The position numbers and the translations under genes were made by a program. Shown one piece after another: positions 53,334-63,560 of a DNA stretch of 63,774 nt (positions are counted from its first letter, which is position 1; each line of letters starts with the position of its first letter). Under the pieces are notes generated by a model. That model was not told the origin of the DNA and did not search any database. It worked only from the letters and a program-made list of their open reading frames with translations. This DNA comes from an uncultured Clostridia bacterium (GTDB lineage: Bacteria; Bacillota; Clostridia; TANB77; CAG-508), in contig CAKPKF010000008.1 in assembly GCA_934167175.1 (NCBI GenBank), positions 1-63,774 on the forward strand. Direction: 5' to 3'.

Positions 53334-56273
53334 TTATCTTTGCTCTTCTTCTTTTTCAATTTCAGAAATGGCTTTTTCATATAATTCTAGACCTTGATTT
53401 TCTAAGTTTAAAATATTTACATTTTCTTTATCTATTCCTATTTGCTTTAGTGCCTTTTTTACTTGTCTTGTTAAAAATTGTTGCGCCTCATTTTTTTGTT
53501 TATCTGATGCATCCTGTTTTATAGGTGATGTTAATATATCTTTTATTTCTATTACTCCTTTTTCATTTTTAGAATATATAAAATTCATTCTTGGAGTAGA
53601 TAGTATTTTTGCATTTTTACTATATTCATATATAAAATCTTCTTTAGTAGCTACAGATTTATCACTTCCACTAGTTGTTAGCATTCTTTGTATGCTTTCT
53701 AATATCTCCTCTTCTATATTTTCAGTGTTATATTCTTTTATTGTATCTTCGTATACATATATATTATTTAGATTAGTTTTTTTTCTGTTACTTCTTTCAA
53801 ATATTACTTGTTGACCATTAGTTTTATATGCATCTGAATGAATATAATCAAGTCCTATTGACTCATCTGTTTTTACCTGTACAGGCTCCGAATCTCTCTT
53901 TAGTTCTTTATCATTATCTAATGTTTCTTTTATCATATTAAATCCCAAACCAATTGTAACTTTACCTAACAATAATCCTTCGTATTGCTCTTGTGATATT
54001 TCACCATTTTTCAATAATTGTTCATATTTTAAATTTTCAACTTCTCTAAATTGTTTTGCAACTTCTTTATATGCTTTTACAATCTCTTTTGCTAACCCTT
54101 CATCTTCTTTTTGTGGATTAACAAGATATCTTTCATATGCCTTTTTAGGAATTTCTATATTATCAAAACAAATTACATCTTGATTTCTCCATAACCAGCT
54201 TTGTGCTACAATATTTTTTTCTCTATCTCTTACCACAAAAATTCTTCCATCTTTCGATTTTACACTATGTTGCATACTTGTTTTTGCTATTCCGTTTATA
54301 TCTTGACAACAATTTGAAATATCTCCTATTACTAACGAAAGTGGATCATCAAGTCTCAATATTTCATATGTATATTTTCCAGAATTCCCTTCTACTCTTG
54401 GGATACTACTAAATTCTCTTTTCATTCCTTCATTATATAATTCTTGTAGTTCGTCAAAACCACAAAAATCACTCTGACTTATATTTCCTGTTTTTCTATA
54501 CTCTTCGTTATTTTGCAGATACCCTTGTTTCTTAACTGCATTAGCCATTTTTTCATTTCCTATATCTATATTATTGTATACATTTTTATCTACAAATCTA
54601 ACTGCTCTTTCTAATGTTATCCCATTTGATTGATTACTATATTCTACCACTATTTCTTGGAACTTTTTTTGGATTTTTTCTATTTCTTCATAATAATTAC
54701 TATTTATAATTTCTTCAAAATTTTCATGTAAAAACTCAGCAAATTTTTCATTATAATCTGTATTTAAATTAGAAAATATTTTCACAAAATTTTCTATTTT
54801 TTTATCCGAATTTTCACATTCTAATAAATCTTTAATTTTATTAAACGCTCTATCATCATTATGAAAAACTCCCATTGCATATGTTGCCTTAACTAACGAT
54901 TTTATTTCTTCGTCATTTTTACATTTATTATATCTCATCAATTTAGACCATTTCTTGCCATTCATTAAAAACTTATCTATATCTTTTTCTGGGAACTCAT
55001 TCATAACAATATAGTTTGGAATAAATTTACATCCTGTTGCCTTATACCAATTGCCTAATGTTTTTTCTTTATTCTGTTTTACCATTTTATCAATTACATC
55101 TGGTTTGCTTTTTCCCAATTTTATTAATACACTATCATTAAATTCATCGAACAATTTCTCATATTTTGCAGGCATGGCTCTTGAAATCAATTTTCCTTTT
55201 ATATGTGTGATAAATTCCGGATTTTCGCTTAAAATTTTAAAATTTAACTCATCACTATCATATTCTTCCAAAGTATAAAAATATTCTTTCAATTTATCTG
55301 GTGCATCAGATTCTAAGAACAATTCTGGCTTATTTTTCTTTAAAAACTCTGGAGCATTTTCATCATACCCAATTTTTCTGGTTAATATTTTTTCAGAAAT
55401 TTTATTTTCTATTTTATCTACTACATCTTGATAATTTTCTAAATCCTTAACTTCTATATATATTTCATGGGAAATTTTTGAAAAATATTCGCCATATGTT
55501 TCACACAATTTTAAAAACTTCTCTTTTCCGTATTTTGACACTATAAATTCTATTGTATTTTTAGATATATCTTTTCCCATAGCAGATATTACATCTTTTT
55601 CTTTTAATATCTCTATTAAATTTTTATTTTCTCTAATGTCTTTTGCTGTCAAATTTCCCTTATAAAATTTTTCTTGAATTTCTTTATCTAAATAATCATC
55701 TATAAAAATATCTTGATATTCTTTTCTAAAATCTCCTTCTATAAAAGAATAACTTGGAAAATACGAAAATATTTCTCCATTTTCTTTCCCTTTTTTTAAA
55801 ATTTCATATATTCTATTTTTAAATTCCTTGTACGTAAATTCTCTGTTTATTTCCTCATCTAATATTTTTTCATCACCTGTTGCTAATACTAACAAATAAA
55901 TTTCATCATCACTATATTTATGAGAAAATAAACCTTTAGTTTCTTCATTTAATAGAATAATATTATCAATTCCATACTTTTCTATAAATTTATGTTGTTT
56001 TATTTCATCACCATAATTATATGCATATAATTTTTTATCTCTCGGCATTGGTATTGCATCTAGTGGCATTTTTTCCATTAACTTTTTTATTTGTTTAAAA
56101 TCTGTAATTGGCTGTCTAAAAAAAGATACATCTTCTATTCCCCAACTCGCAATTTCCTTTAATTCATAATTTTCACATATGTTTTCTAATTCTGGAATAT
56201 TACTTGCACTTTCTTCGAGTTCTATTAATTTTTGTATATTAGTAACTCTTTCTTCGTTAATGTTATTCACCAC
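53334..56273 (-). CDS. Very large cytosolic protein of unknown function (CCQ / CFDNIE motif family)
   Basis: A protein of 979 residues, mostly helical, with no signal or membrane segments. The first ~560 residues have no recognised domain. Around residues 640-740 lies a conserved block: IGDISNCCQDINGIAK, GRIFVVRDREKNIVAQSWLWRN, then VICFDNIEIPKKAYERY. I associate this motif set with large uncharacterised proteins of gut clostridia, and it is loosely reminiscent of PcfJ-type domains; this is recall, not a search. The last ~100 residues are helical and charged. It starts at GTG, so the exact N-terminus is uncertain. Convergent with DUF4364. Confidence 0.6.
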   Translation of the reverse strand: MVNNINEERVTNIQKLIELEESASNIPELENICENYELKEIASWGIEDVSFFRQPITDFKQIKKLMEKMPLDAIPMPRDKKLYAYNYGDEIKQHKFIEKYGIDNIILLNEETKGLFSHKYSDDEIYLLVLATGDEKILDEEINREFTYKEFKNRIYEILKKGKENGEIFSYFPSYSFIEGDFRKEYQDIFIDDYLDKEIQEKFYKGNLTAKDIRENKNLIEILKEKDVISAMGKDISKNTIEFIVSKYGKEKFLKLCETYGEYFSKISHEIYIEVKDLENYQDVVDKIENKISEKILTRKIGYDENAPEFLKKNKPELFLESDAPDKLKEYFYTLEEYDSDELNFKILSENPEFITHIKGKLISRAMPAKYEKLFDEFNDSVLIKLGKSKPDVIDKMVKQNKEKTLGNWYKATGCKFIPNYIVMNEFPEKDIDKFLMNGKKWSKLMRYNKCKNDEEIKSLVKATYAMGVFHNDDRAFNKIKDLLECENSDKKIENFVKIFSNLNTDYNEKFAEFLHENFEEIINSNYYEEIEKIQKKFQEIVVEYSNQSNGITLERAVRFVDKNVYNNIDIGNEKMANAVKKQGYLQNNEEYRKTGNISQSDFCGFDELQELYNEGMKREFSSIPRVEGNSGKYTYEILRLDDPLSLVIGDISNCCQDINGIAKTSMQHSVKSKDGRIFVVRDREKNIVAQSWLWRNQDVICFDNIEIPKKAYERYLVNPQKEDEGLAKEIVKAYKEVAKQFREVENLKYEQLLKNGEISQEQYEGLLLGKVTIGLGFNMIKETLDNDKELKRDSEPVQVKTDESIGLDYIHSDAYKTNGQQVIFERSNRKKTNLNNIYVYEDTIKEYNTENIEEEILESIQRMLTTSGSDKSVATKEDFIYEYSKNAKILSTPRMNFIYSKNEKGVIEIKDILTSPIKQDASDKQKNEAQQFLTRQVKKALKQIGIDKENVNILNLENQGLELYEKAISEIEKEEEQR

Positions 56274-56281
56274 CTTTTATT

Positions 56282-57754
56282 TTATATTGCTGTATATACA
56301 TATAATATATTTTCATCAAAATAGAAATCCAAATCATTTTCAAAATCTACTATTTTTTCTTGAGTATATTCTACTTTATCCTGATTAATATCACAATAAT
56401 AATCTAGAAGATTAGTCATTGGTAATCCTATCAATATACAACTTTTTGCTAATTTAACATTTTTATATTTTTCTGAAAGTCCACCATTTTCTTTATATTC
56501 TAAATATATTTTAATTTTTTCTATTTTTTTTCCTGTGTTCTTTTCATATTCATCAACTTTATTTTTTACTTCAAAGCATATTTCCTTATCTACATTATTT
56601 CCCTCTTTGTTAATACATACAACTTTATACATTCCTGGATATAAAATTAACATATAAATCATTAAAAAACTTAACACCAGTAATTTTAGATTTTTATTTT
56701 CTAAACAATTTGTATTCAAAATCACTTCTGTTAGTATCAATCCCAAAATAGCTCCTATTGGCCAGAATAACCTACCACACCAACATAACAGTGGTACCTG
56801 AAAAACTATTATCAAAGGAATACATGATAAAACAGATATACCTATTAATATCAGTGTATTATATGTTATTTGCATATATTGAGATGAATCTTTTGTTGCT
56901 CTTTTAGTTTTCAATATTGTCATTACATATAAAAAGATTAATATAGTAAAAATTAAAAATATATATAAATATTTAGGCATCGTATATATGCATTCTGAAA
57001 TTATTCTAATCATCGAATTTAAACTATATGTAATTCTAGAAATTAAACTAGTCAAGTCTAAACTACTTAATCTATCTGTTGCATTGAACATCATTCCATA
57101 TATTTTTATATAAACAAAATTAATAAAAATTGGAATTACTGAATATGCATATAGTTTTACTATTTCTTTTATATTTTTTTTATCTAATTTTCTACATTTT
57201 TGCAACATTAGAAAAACAACCATTATATAAAATACGTTTATTGTCCCTTGATACATAAATATAGAAAAAATCAACGTTATTAACATTTTCTTTTGGCTTT
57301 TATCTATTACAGCAAATTTGGCTGATAACATATACATAAAGATACTAATTTGCAGTATTGGCATTTCTATAAAAGTCATTATATCTGCATATGTGAAATT
57401 AAAAATAGTTACGTATGACAATATATATAATAGACATTCATTTATTTTTTTAGTTGATACTTTTTCTAACAACCTTTTTAAATATACTACATTACCAATA
57501 ATTAAAAATATACACAGTACAACAGAAAAAATATACAAGTTAGTTGGATTAGCAATATTTAATATTTTCCCTATGCAAATATATAAACCAGAAAAAATTC
57601 TTCCATCTGCCCAAAATAATTGTTTCGCATATTCTAAGTACCCCATGCTTATTATTTTTTGTGTATCATATGAATTAAATCCAATAAGGTATTCTATTGT
57701 AACTGCTACTGTTATGAAAAACAATATTGATACTGTACAAATTTTTTTCTTCAT
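56282..57754 (-). CDS. Multi-pass membrane glucosyltransferase-like protein (GtrII-like)
   Basis: A protein of 490 residues with about ten membrane helices over residues 5-385 and a hydrophilic C-terminal domain. The opening (SYDTQKIISMGYLEYAKQLFWADGRIFSGLYICIG) and DIMTFIEMPILQISIFMYML match the Glucos_trans_II/GtrII fold, which adds glucose to surface polysaccharides using lipid-linked donors. The donor and acceptor are unknown. GGAG precedes the ATG. It lies 8 bp after the stop side of the large unknown gene's start, in the same orientation. Confidence 0.75.
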   Translation of the reverse strand: MKKKICTVSILFFITVAVTIEYLIGFNSYDTQKIISMGYLEYAKQLFWADGRIFSGLYICIGKILNIANPTNLYIFSVVLCIFLIIGNVVYLKRLLEKVSTKKINECLLYILSYVTIFNFTYADIMTFIEMPILQISIFMYMLSAKFAVIDKSQKKMLITLIFSIFMYQGTINVFYIMVVFLMLQKCRKLDKKNIKEIVKLYAYSVIPIFINFVYIKIYGMMFNATDRLSSLDLTSLISRITYSLNSMIRIISECIYTMPKYLYIFLIFTILIFLYVMTILKTKRATKDSSQYMQITYNTLILIGISVLSCIPLIIVFQVPLLCWCGRLFWPIGAILGLILTEVILNTNCLENKNLKLLVLSFLMIYMLILYPGMYKVVCINKEGNNVDKEICFEVKNKVDEYEKNTGKKIEKIKIYLEYKENGGLSEKYKNVKLAKSCILIGLPMTNLLDYYCDINQDKVEYTQEKIVDFENDLDFYFDENILYVYTAI

Positions 57755-57973
57755 TTGTTTTTCTTCTCCTTACATAATTTCTTAATGTCCTTATGAAATT
57801 ATATCATTTTTTTATTTTTATTCCAAGATTTCTTTAATATTTGACGTATAATTCTCTAAGCCTTAATGTAAAAAATTATATACATTTTTTAATTCTCCCA
57901 TTTTTCTCACCTTTCTTTTTATTATTTTTTTACTTCTTAAATTGCTGTCAAATATATATTTTTATAGAAAACA

Positions 57974-58019
57974 AAAAGACTATTTGTAAAAAATCTATAT
58001 TCCCTACAAATAGTCTTTT
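57974..58019 (-). terminator. Terminator of a short transcription unit
   Basis: AAAAGACTATTTGTA pairs perfectly with TACAAATAGTCTTTT (15 bp). It lies about 20 bases downstream, on the minus strand, of the structured sequence at 58039-58112. Confidence 0.8.
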
Positions 58020-58038
58020 ATATATTTTTAAATACTTT

Positions 58039-58147
58039 TAAACTATCGTAGGCACAGCAATTTTAGCCTGTACCTACGCTGTATTAGCAATAGCTACAAG
58101 CTCCTACGATGATGATGTACTTTGTTTAAAAATATTTTTAGATTCAT
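58039..58147 (-). other. Structured short unit with a 17-codon ORF (58147-58094)
   Basis: Minus strand: AAAAGGAG nine bases before ATG 58147 opens a 17-codon frame (MNLKIFLNKVHHHRRSL). It runs into a region of overlapping inverted repeats: ATCGTAGG/CCTACGAT (outer), GTAGGTACAGGC/GCTGTGCCTAC and GCTTGTAGCTATTGCTAATACAGC (inner). A terminator follows at 57974-58019. It could be a leader peptide, a small toxin, a peptide signal or a small RNA. The 497-bp gap 57755-58251 contains nothing else. Confidence 0.4.
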
Positions 58148-58251
58148 ATTTAATATCTCCTTTTTATTTATTCTACACTTTGAATGTTAACATTTTTTCC
58201 TTTATTTGTCAAATTTACTAACTAAATTTGATATTATTAGTTTTTCTCTTG

Positions 58252-59100
58252 TTATCTTATAATTTCACTTTCAAAATATTTTTCTTGGAAATTTGTAAAA
58301 CTTCTTATTTCCTCATCTGTATATTCTTTATTGTCTTCAGTAATAATTAACTTGTCGTCATCATCATTAATTCTATGTATAACAGCTATACATTTTCCTT
58401 CAAAATTTTTTATTGGTCTATCTACTCCTAGAATATAACAATCTAACTCTTCTCCATCTCCACTAACTGTATTTGGTACATAACCGTAATTCACCAAATA
58501 TTCAAAATTATATTTTGGATGTCTACTATTTAACGGTCTATCAATTTCTACTTCTACATTTTTTCCTATGTAACTATATGCTTCTCTTTGTTTCATCTTT
58601 AATGCTAGTTCATAATCTTCTATTCCTAAATTTATTGTTGGAACTATTTCATTATTATTTCGCATTTCAATAAATTTATCAATTGTAACCCACAAAAAAT
58701 CTGTTACCTCTCCATCATTAAATACTATTTCTTTATCATCTATTTCTTTTTTAAATAGCCAAAATTCTTTAAAATGTGGATGTTCACCTTCTTTTCTAAT
58801 TCTTTTGAAAAAAATTGCCTCTTTTTTTGAAAAAATAAGTCCTAATTCTTCTTGTAACTCTCTTATTATTCCCTCTAAGCTTGTTTCCCCTGCAAGTATT
58901 GATCCTCCATTACATTCCCACATTCCACCTAGTTTTTTATGCATTGCCCTTTTACTTATTAATATCTCATTTTTTGAATTTATTATAATTCCAGTAACTA
59001 CAATATGATATTCTCCAGGTTTAAACTTATATACACCTCTTTCGGCAAATTTTCCTATTTTTTTTCTGTCTTTATCATATATATCCCATAATTCTCCCAT
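58252..59100 (-). CDS. NUDIX hydrolase fused to inorganic-pyrophosphatase-like domain
   Basis: A protein of 282 residues. Residues ~1-165 are a NUDIX domain: the GX5EX7REUXEEXGU box is seen as GGSILAGETSLEGIIRELQEELGL. Residues ~175-280 resemble the short inorganic pyrophosphatase-like proteins of Firmicutes (GKNVEVEIDRPLNSRHPKYNFEYLVNYGYVPN, then GDGEELDCYILG). The first domain would hydrolyse a nucleoside diphosphate derivative and the second may handle the released phosphate or diphosphate. GGAGG precedes the ATG. It follows the PLD-operon genes by 15 bp on the same strand, which could tie it to that module. Confidence 0.8.
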   Translation of the reverse strand: MGELWDIYDKDRKKIGKFAERGVYKFKPGEYHIVVTGIIINSKNEILISKRAMHKKLGGMWECNGGSILAGETSLEGIIRELQEELGLIFSKKEAIFFKRIRKEGEHPHFKEFWLFKKEIDDKEIVFNDGEVTDFLWVTIDKFIEMRNNNEIVPTINLGIEDYELALKMKQREAYSYIGKNVEVEIDRPLNSRHPKYNFEYLVNYGYVPNTVSGDGEELDCYILGVDRPIKNFEGKCIAVIHRINDDDDKLIITEDNKEYTDEEIRSFTNFQEKYFESEIIR

Positions 59101-59115
59101 GAAAGTTCCTCCTAG

Positions 59116-61632
59116 TTATATGTATTGTAATCTATTATACTCTATGTTATCTATTTTTTTAGATTTTCTTTCGATTTTTTTTATATAATTTTTATTAATT
59201 AGATTAATTTCAAAAACAATATATTTAATTGGGTCTGCATTTGGACTATAATCATTTTTCAAATTTTCTATTTTTATTATTACATTCTCTAGTGGTTTAT
59301 TATAATTTTTATAGTGGTTTGCTACTTCACTTATAACATTTTGTTTTAGATTTAAATATCTTGTTATATTTTTAGTACTTGATTCTATTTTTAATATTTT
59401 ATTATAATAATTAATTTGTACATTATTTTCATACTCTTTTTTTATGAAATTTATTATTTCTTTTTCTGTTTTAAAACCAAATAAATTATCTATATACCAA
59501 TTTTCAAAAGAATAATCTAAATTAATTTTTAGTTCTTCACTAATTCCATTTATTGATATATTTATATATTCTTCAACATTTTCTCTTATTCCAAATAATT
59601 CATTTATCTTTAAAAGTATTTCTTTATTTTTATTATCTAATTTATAATTTTCTATAAAATTATTATTTATATATTTATTTTTTATAACAGTTTCTATAGC
59701 CATTAATATAATAGCTGTTTTTAATTCTTTATCTATATTTTCTGTTACTAAATTTAATAAATTAAATATAAACTGCTTTTTTACATTAATTATATATCCA
59801 ATATCAAACAGTCCTTCGACATTTTCTTTTATTGTGTACTTATCAAATATTTCATTAAATATTAATATACTACTAAAATAATTTTTTATATCTATATTAT
59901 CATAATTATTTGCTTTTAACATTTCATTTATTCTACTTCTTACAAATCTTCTAAAACTTATCTCATTTGTTGTGGGTCTTCTTGATTTAATTTTCTCATT
60001 AATATTTGTTTCTTTACTCTCTGATACAGTTTCATTTAATTTTTTATTTCTAACATAATTATTTAAATATCTTTCTAAATAAACATTTCTTATTTTCTTT
60101 ACTGTTTCATTTCTATTATATATTTCAATTTCTTCCACTGTAGGAATCACATAATTTATAATTCCATCATCATCTTCATCTTCTTCTGTTATTTCTCTTG
60201 TATCATTTATTACTCTCTCTTTATTTTTTATTTCGTTTATATATTCTTCATATGTTATATTCATCGCTTTAATTAGAGCTGTTCTATCTTCTAGATATTT
60301 ATCATCTTTTGAATCTATTTCAAATTTATTTAATGGCTCTTTTATTTCAGTATTTCTGTTTAGCTCAAGAGTTTCTTTATTAATAAACCAACAAGTAATT
60401 TTCTCAACAACTTCTTCATAAAATATTTTAATTTCAAATATATCATTTATTGAGAAAGCATCTTCCATTTCAATTATTACTTCTAGGTTTTTCTCGTCAA
60501 TATATTTATATTTTAATTCTTTATTTTCATATAAAACTTTAATGTTTTCCTTTTTATTTTTACAACCTAAATACAATTTTAATTCTGTTTCTATTTTTCC
60601 ATATTTATAATAATAATTTTCGTTATTTTCATTTTTATAACTTATTAAATTACATGATAATTCACTATCAAGTTCTAATTTAAAATTATCAAAAAAGTAG
60701 TCAAACTCATTAATACTTCCTTTTTCTAATAAACTACATTCTATATTACCATTATTTTTAATTGTCTTTATTAATGCACTTTCTGTACAATTTGCACTAC
60801 CATATAAGATATATGATTCATATTCTGTTATAAATCTAAATACCTTTCCATGATAAAAATTATTTGTACCAATCTCTTTAAATCCATCAAATATTTTAAT
60901 TGAATATTCACTATTACTTTTTTCTTTATTAAATTTGCATTTTCCATTTTGGAGATATAAATTTATCTTTGCTTCTGGATACATATTTTTTATTTGTTTT
61001 ATTGCATTTAATTCATTATCATAATATGGAACAGCTATATCAATTTGTTTAACATTATTTATTTCTTGTGATATTTTCTTTAAAATACTTTCTTCTAAAT
61101 TATGAACAAGTTTACAATTTTTATTTTCAATATCTTTATTGTAATATACTAAATTCTTAATTTCTTCAAATATACTTAAATCCTGCTGGTATGATAATTC
61201 ATTTAATTTTTCAAAAAATTTTATAGCATCATTAATAACTGCTAAACCTTCTGGCTCTTTTTCATTATATTCAATATAGTTAAATATTTCATTATTTATA
61301 TAATATCCGTTAGCTGTAACATTAGCACTTGCTATAAATAATTTAGCTTTATTCATCCCCAACAACAATATCAATTTAGGATGAAATGCACCTTTCATCT
61401 CAATTGGATTTACCATATATCTTTTTCCAATTGAACTAAATCTAATTTTGGATATTGCTTTATTTAATTCTTTTGAATCATTAAACATTGATATTTTTCT
61501 TGTACCATTTTCATATAACTTTCCAAGCATACATCTTTCAAAAAAATTAACATCAAAATTAAAAGTTGTTATTAAAGCTATATCATACCCTTTGCTATTG
61601 GCTATTTCTTCAAATATTTTTATGTCTTTCAT
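59116..61632 (-). CDS. Large phospholipase D-like nuclease protein (candidate defence effector)
   Basis: A protein of about 838 residues. The N-terminal third carries two PLD half-sites: FHPKLILLLG...LFIASANVTANGY (~residues 85-115) and YHGKVFRFI...ILYGSANCTESAL (~residues 260-290). The H-x-K and S-A-N pattern is that of the PLD/HKD superfamily, which includes nucleases. The middle and C-terminal parts are Lys-, Asn- and Glu-rich helical regions with no known domain. ATG 61632 follows the upstream gene's TAA directly, with GGAG at 8-base spacing; the upstream GTG (61641) is less likely. It forms an operon with the upstream gene. Function inferred, not shown. Confidence 0.75.
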   Translation of the reverse strand: MKDIKIFEEIANSKGYDIALITTFNFDVNFFERCMLGKLYENGTRKISMFNDSKELNKAISKIRFSSIGKRYMVNPIEMKGAFHPKLILLLGMNKAKLFIASANVTANGYYINNEIFNYIEYNEKEPEGLAVINDAIKFFEKLNELSYQQDLSIFEEIKNLVYYNKDIENKNCKLVHNLEESILKKISQEINNVKQIDIAVPYYDNELNAIKQIKNMYPEAKINLYLQNGKCKFNKEKSNSEYSIKIFDGFKEIGTNNFYHGKVFRFITEYESYILYGSANCTESALIKTIKNNGNIECSLLEKGSINEFDYFFDNFKLELDSELSCNLISYKNENNENYYYKYGKIETELKLYLGCKNKKENIKVLYENKELKYKYIDEKNLEVIIEMEDAFSINDIFEIKIFYEEVVEKITCWFINKETLELNRNTEIKEPLNKFEIDSKDDKYLEDRTALIKAMNITYEEYINEIKNKERVINDTREITEEDEDDDGIINYVIPTVEEIEIYNRNETVKKIRNVYLERYLNNYVRNKKLNETVSESKETNINEKIKSRRPTTNEISFRRFVRSRINEMLKANNYDNIDIKNYFSSILIFNEIFDKYTIKENVEGLFDIGYIINVKKQFIFNLLNLVTENIDKELKTAIILMAIETVIKNKYINNNFIENYKLDNKNKEILLKINELFGIRENVEEYINISINGISEELKINLDYSFENWYIDNLFGFKTEKEIINFIKKEYENNVQINYYNKILKIESSTKNITRYLNLKQNVISEVANHYKNYNKPLENVIIKIENLKNDYSPNADPIKYIVFEINLINKNYIKKIERKSKKIDNIEYNRLQYI

Positions 61633-61633
61633 A

Positions 61634-63109
61634 TTATTCACTCCACATATCTAAATCTTTCATAACTTGATTTAATTGAATCATTCTTATCCCTTGAAAA
61701 TCAGGATATACATCTCTTTTTTTTGCATATGTATCGCCATCTATACATTCAAAATAATACCCATCTCTTCCTTCCACCATTTTATTAAATGCTGTAATTT
61801 TATGTTGCTCGACAATCCAATTTTCCATTATATATACAACTATTTCATACACTGATCTTTCTTTATATTCTTCTATAAGTTGTATCAATGAATGTAACGA
61901 AATATTACCACCCATTCCTAAATAAATTTCATTTACATCTCTTCTATCCTTAAACCTATTATATAATGACAATAAAATTTTCAGTGCTGACTCTATATTG
62001 CTCTCTATATTCTGTGCCCCTCTATATCCTTGTTCTATCATTTTTTCTCTTTCATCAAAATTGTAATTACAACTTTCAATATAGTTCGATAAATTTTCAT
62101 TTATATTCATATTCCACTTTGAGGTATTTATACTCCTATTTAGCCATTCATTTAATTGCATTGGAACATCTAATATTGCAAGCATATATTTCCAAATCAT
62201 TTCTACAGAAATCGTAAAATATTGCCTTCCAACAACAACCTCCCAATCAGTAATTATTTCTTTTAATTCATCATCAAACCAATATTTATACTCACCTCTA
62301 GGAGAAAAATAATCAAATAGCATTTTTCTCATCTCTTTTAATCCACAATATTTATAATTATATTTATCATGTAATAATTGAATATATTTAGCAGACTCAA
62401 TAAGCTTTGTATTATTTAAATTAACATTTCTTGTTGGAGTAAATAATGCTTTTTTCAATAGTTCTTTGCACTCATTAAATCCTTTCAAATCCAAAGAAAC
62501 AATTTTTCCAAACTCCTCAAGTACATTTTTAGGAACAGCAGTATTATTCAGGCGATAGTTTTTATAATATTTAGTACTTTTTATCACATTTTCAAAAGCA
62601 ATAGCCATAGGTTTTCCAATCTCTTCAGTTAATCTTGGAAATTTATATTTTTCACCATTATTATTTACATCTGTAATAAATCCCATTGTTAAACAACCTG
62701 CATTATAATACTGCATTCCGCCATATCTTGAAACAAAATACTCTCTATCATATTCATATGGTCCTTCTGGATCATTTCTGTAATTACTTTGTGCTTTATC
62801 CTTTCCAACTAAATTATTTTTATTTGATTCTGGATTCATTATATTTGAAAGGACAAAATAATAATCATTTTTCTTCAAAAACGGTCTATCAAATGTATCT
62901 AAGTTCCAATTTTCGCTGTGTATTCCTGAATTCATTAAATAATCATAATAATTCCAAACCATAAAAATCCAATAAAATGCCCTTGGAGTAACAGTATTAA
63001 TAACAGGGCATAACTCCCTTTGTATTGAGGCTGAAACGCTTTCTATTCCTAAGTTATCTCTTGATGTAAATTTTTTAGTTACATTATTTAGTTTTGGTCC
63101 TTTATTCAT
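61634..63109 (-). CDS. DUF6361-like protein, partner of the PLD nuclease
   Basis: A protein of 491 residues. The N-terminus (RDNLGIESVSASIQRELCPVINTVTPRAFYWIFMVWNYYDYL) resembles the D-x-LGI-x-x-I-R...T-x-R-A-R-Y-F pattern I recall for DUF6361 proteins, which often sit next to PLD-family proteins. The remainder is helical with no known motif. It ends at DMWSE directly before the PLD-protein start, so the two are coupled. AGGAG precedes the ATG. The defence role is inferred from architecture and neighbourhood. The helicase found in some such loci is not seen here. Confidence 0.55.
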   Translation of the reverse strand: MNKGPKLNNVTKKFTSRDNLGIESVSASIQRELCPVINTVTPRAFYWIFMVWNYYDYLMNSGIHSENWNLDTFDRPFLKKNDYYFVLSNIMNPESNKNNLVGKDKAQSNYRNDPEGPYEYDREYFVSRYGGMQYYNAGCLTMGFITDVNNNGEKYKFPRLTEEIGKPMAIAFENVIKSTKYYKNYRLNNTAVPKNVLEEFGKIVSLDLKGFNECKELLKKALFTPTRNVNLNNTKLIESAKYIQLLHDKYNYKYCGLKEMRKMLFDYFSPRGEYKYWFDDELKEIITDWEVVVGRQYFTISVEMIWKYMLAILDVPMQLNEWLNRSINTSKWNMNINENLSNYIESCNYNFDEREKMIEQGYRGAQNIESNIESALKILLSLYNRFKDRRDVNEIYLGMGGNISLHSLIQLIEEYKERSVYEIVVYIMENWIVEQHKITAFNKMVEGRDGYYFECIDGDTYAKKRDVYPDFQGIRMIQLNQVMKDLDMWSE

Positions 63110-63426
63110 GTGTTTTACTCCTTGTTTTTTATTTTTTTAATTATACTATATTTGATTAGATTTTTGTATATATATGGTAATTTATTGATGTGGTTTGTTG
63201 TATTTCTTTTGGTATTGGAGTCATAAGTACTGGTATTGTTGAATTTAGTGTAATTGTGTTATGCTTTGTTAGAGTATGTTTATCGATAGATTAGTGATTT
63301 CTTGTTTGTGTTAATTTTATGATAAGTGCAACCAAGGTGTGATAATGTTATCCAAAAATGCACTTGCAAAAATCTAGTAAATGTTTCGTTTTATCATAAT
63401 TGTAGAATCATGACGTAGATTTCTGT

Positions 63427-63442
63427 CCTTCGGGTTATGAGC
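63427..63442 (-). other. tRNA-like 16-bp segment, possible att remnant
   Basis: On the minus strand GCTCATAACCCGAAGG matches the anticodon arm and variable-loop start common to bacterial Met-type (CAT) tRNAs. The flanks do not form a tRNA: the 5' stem partner and T arm are missing. A short match such as this is what an integrase crossover site inside a tRNA gene would leave. Weak evidence on its own. Confidence 0.25.
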
Positions 63443-63560
63443 GAGGTTTAACCACTTTTTGTAGTTTTGTGAAAATTAGAGTTTTTGTTGGTATTTCAGT
63501 ATTTACGAGAGTTTCGGTTTGTAGAACATTTGTGCATTTTTAGGGCATTTTTGGAGAAGA

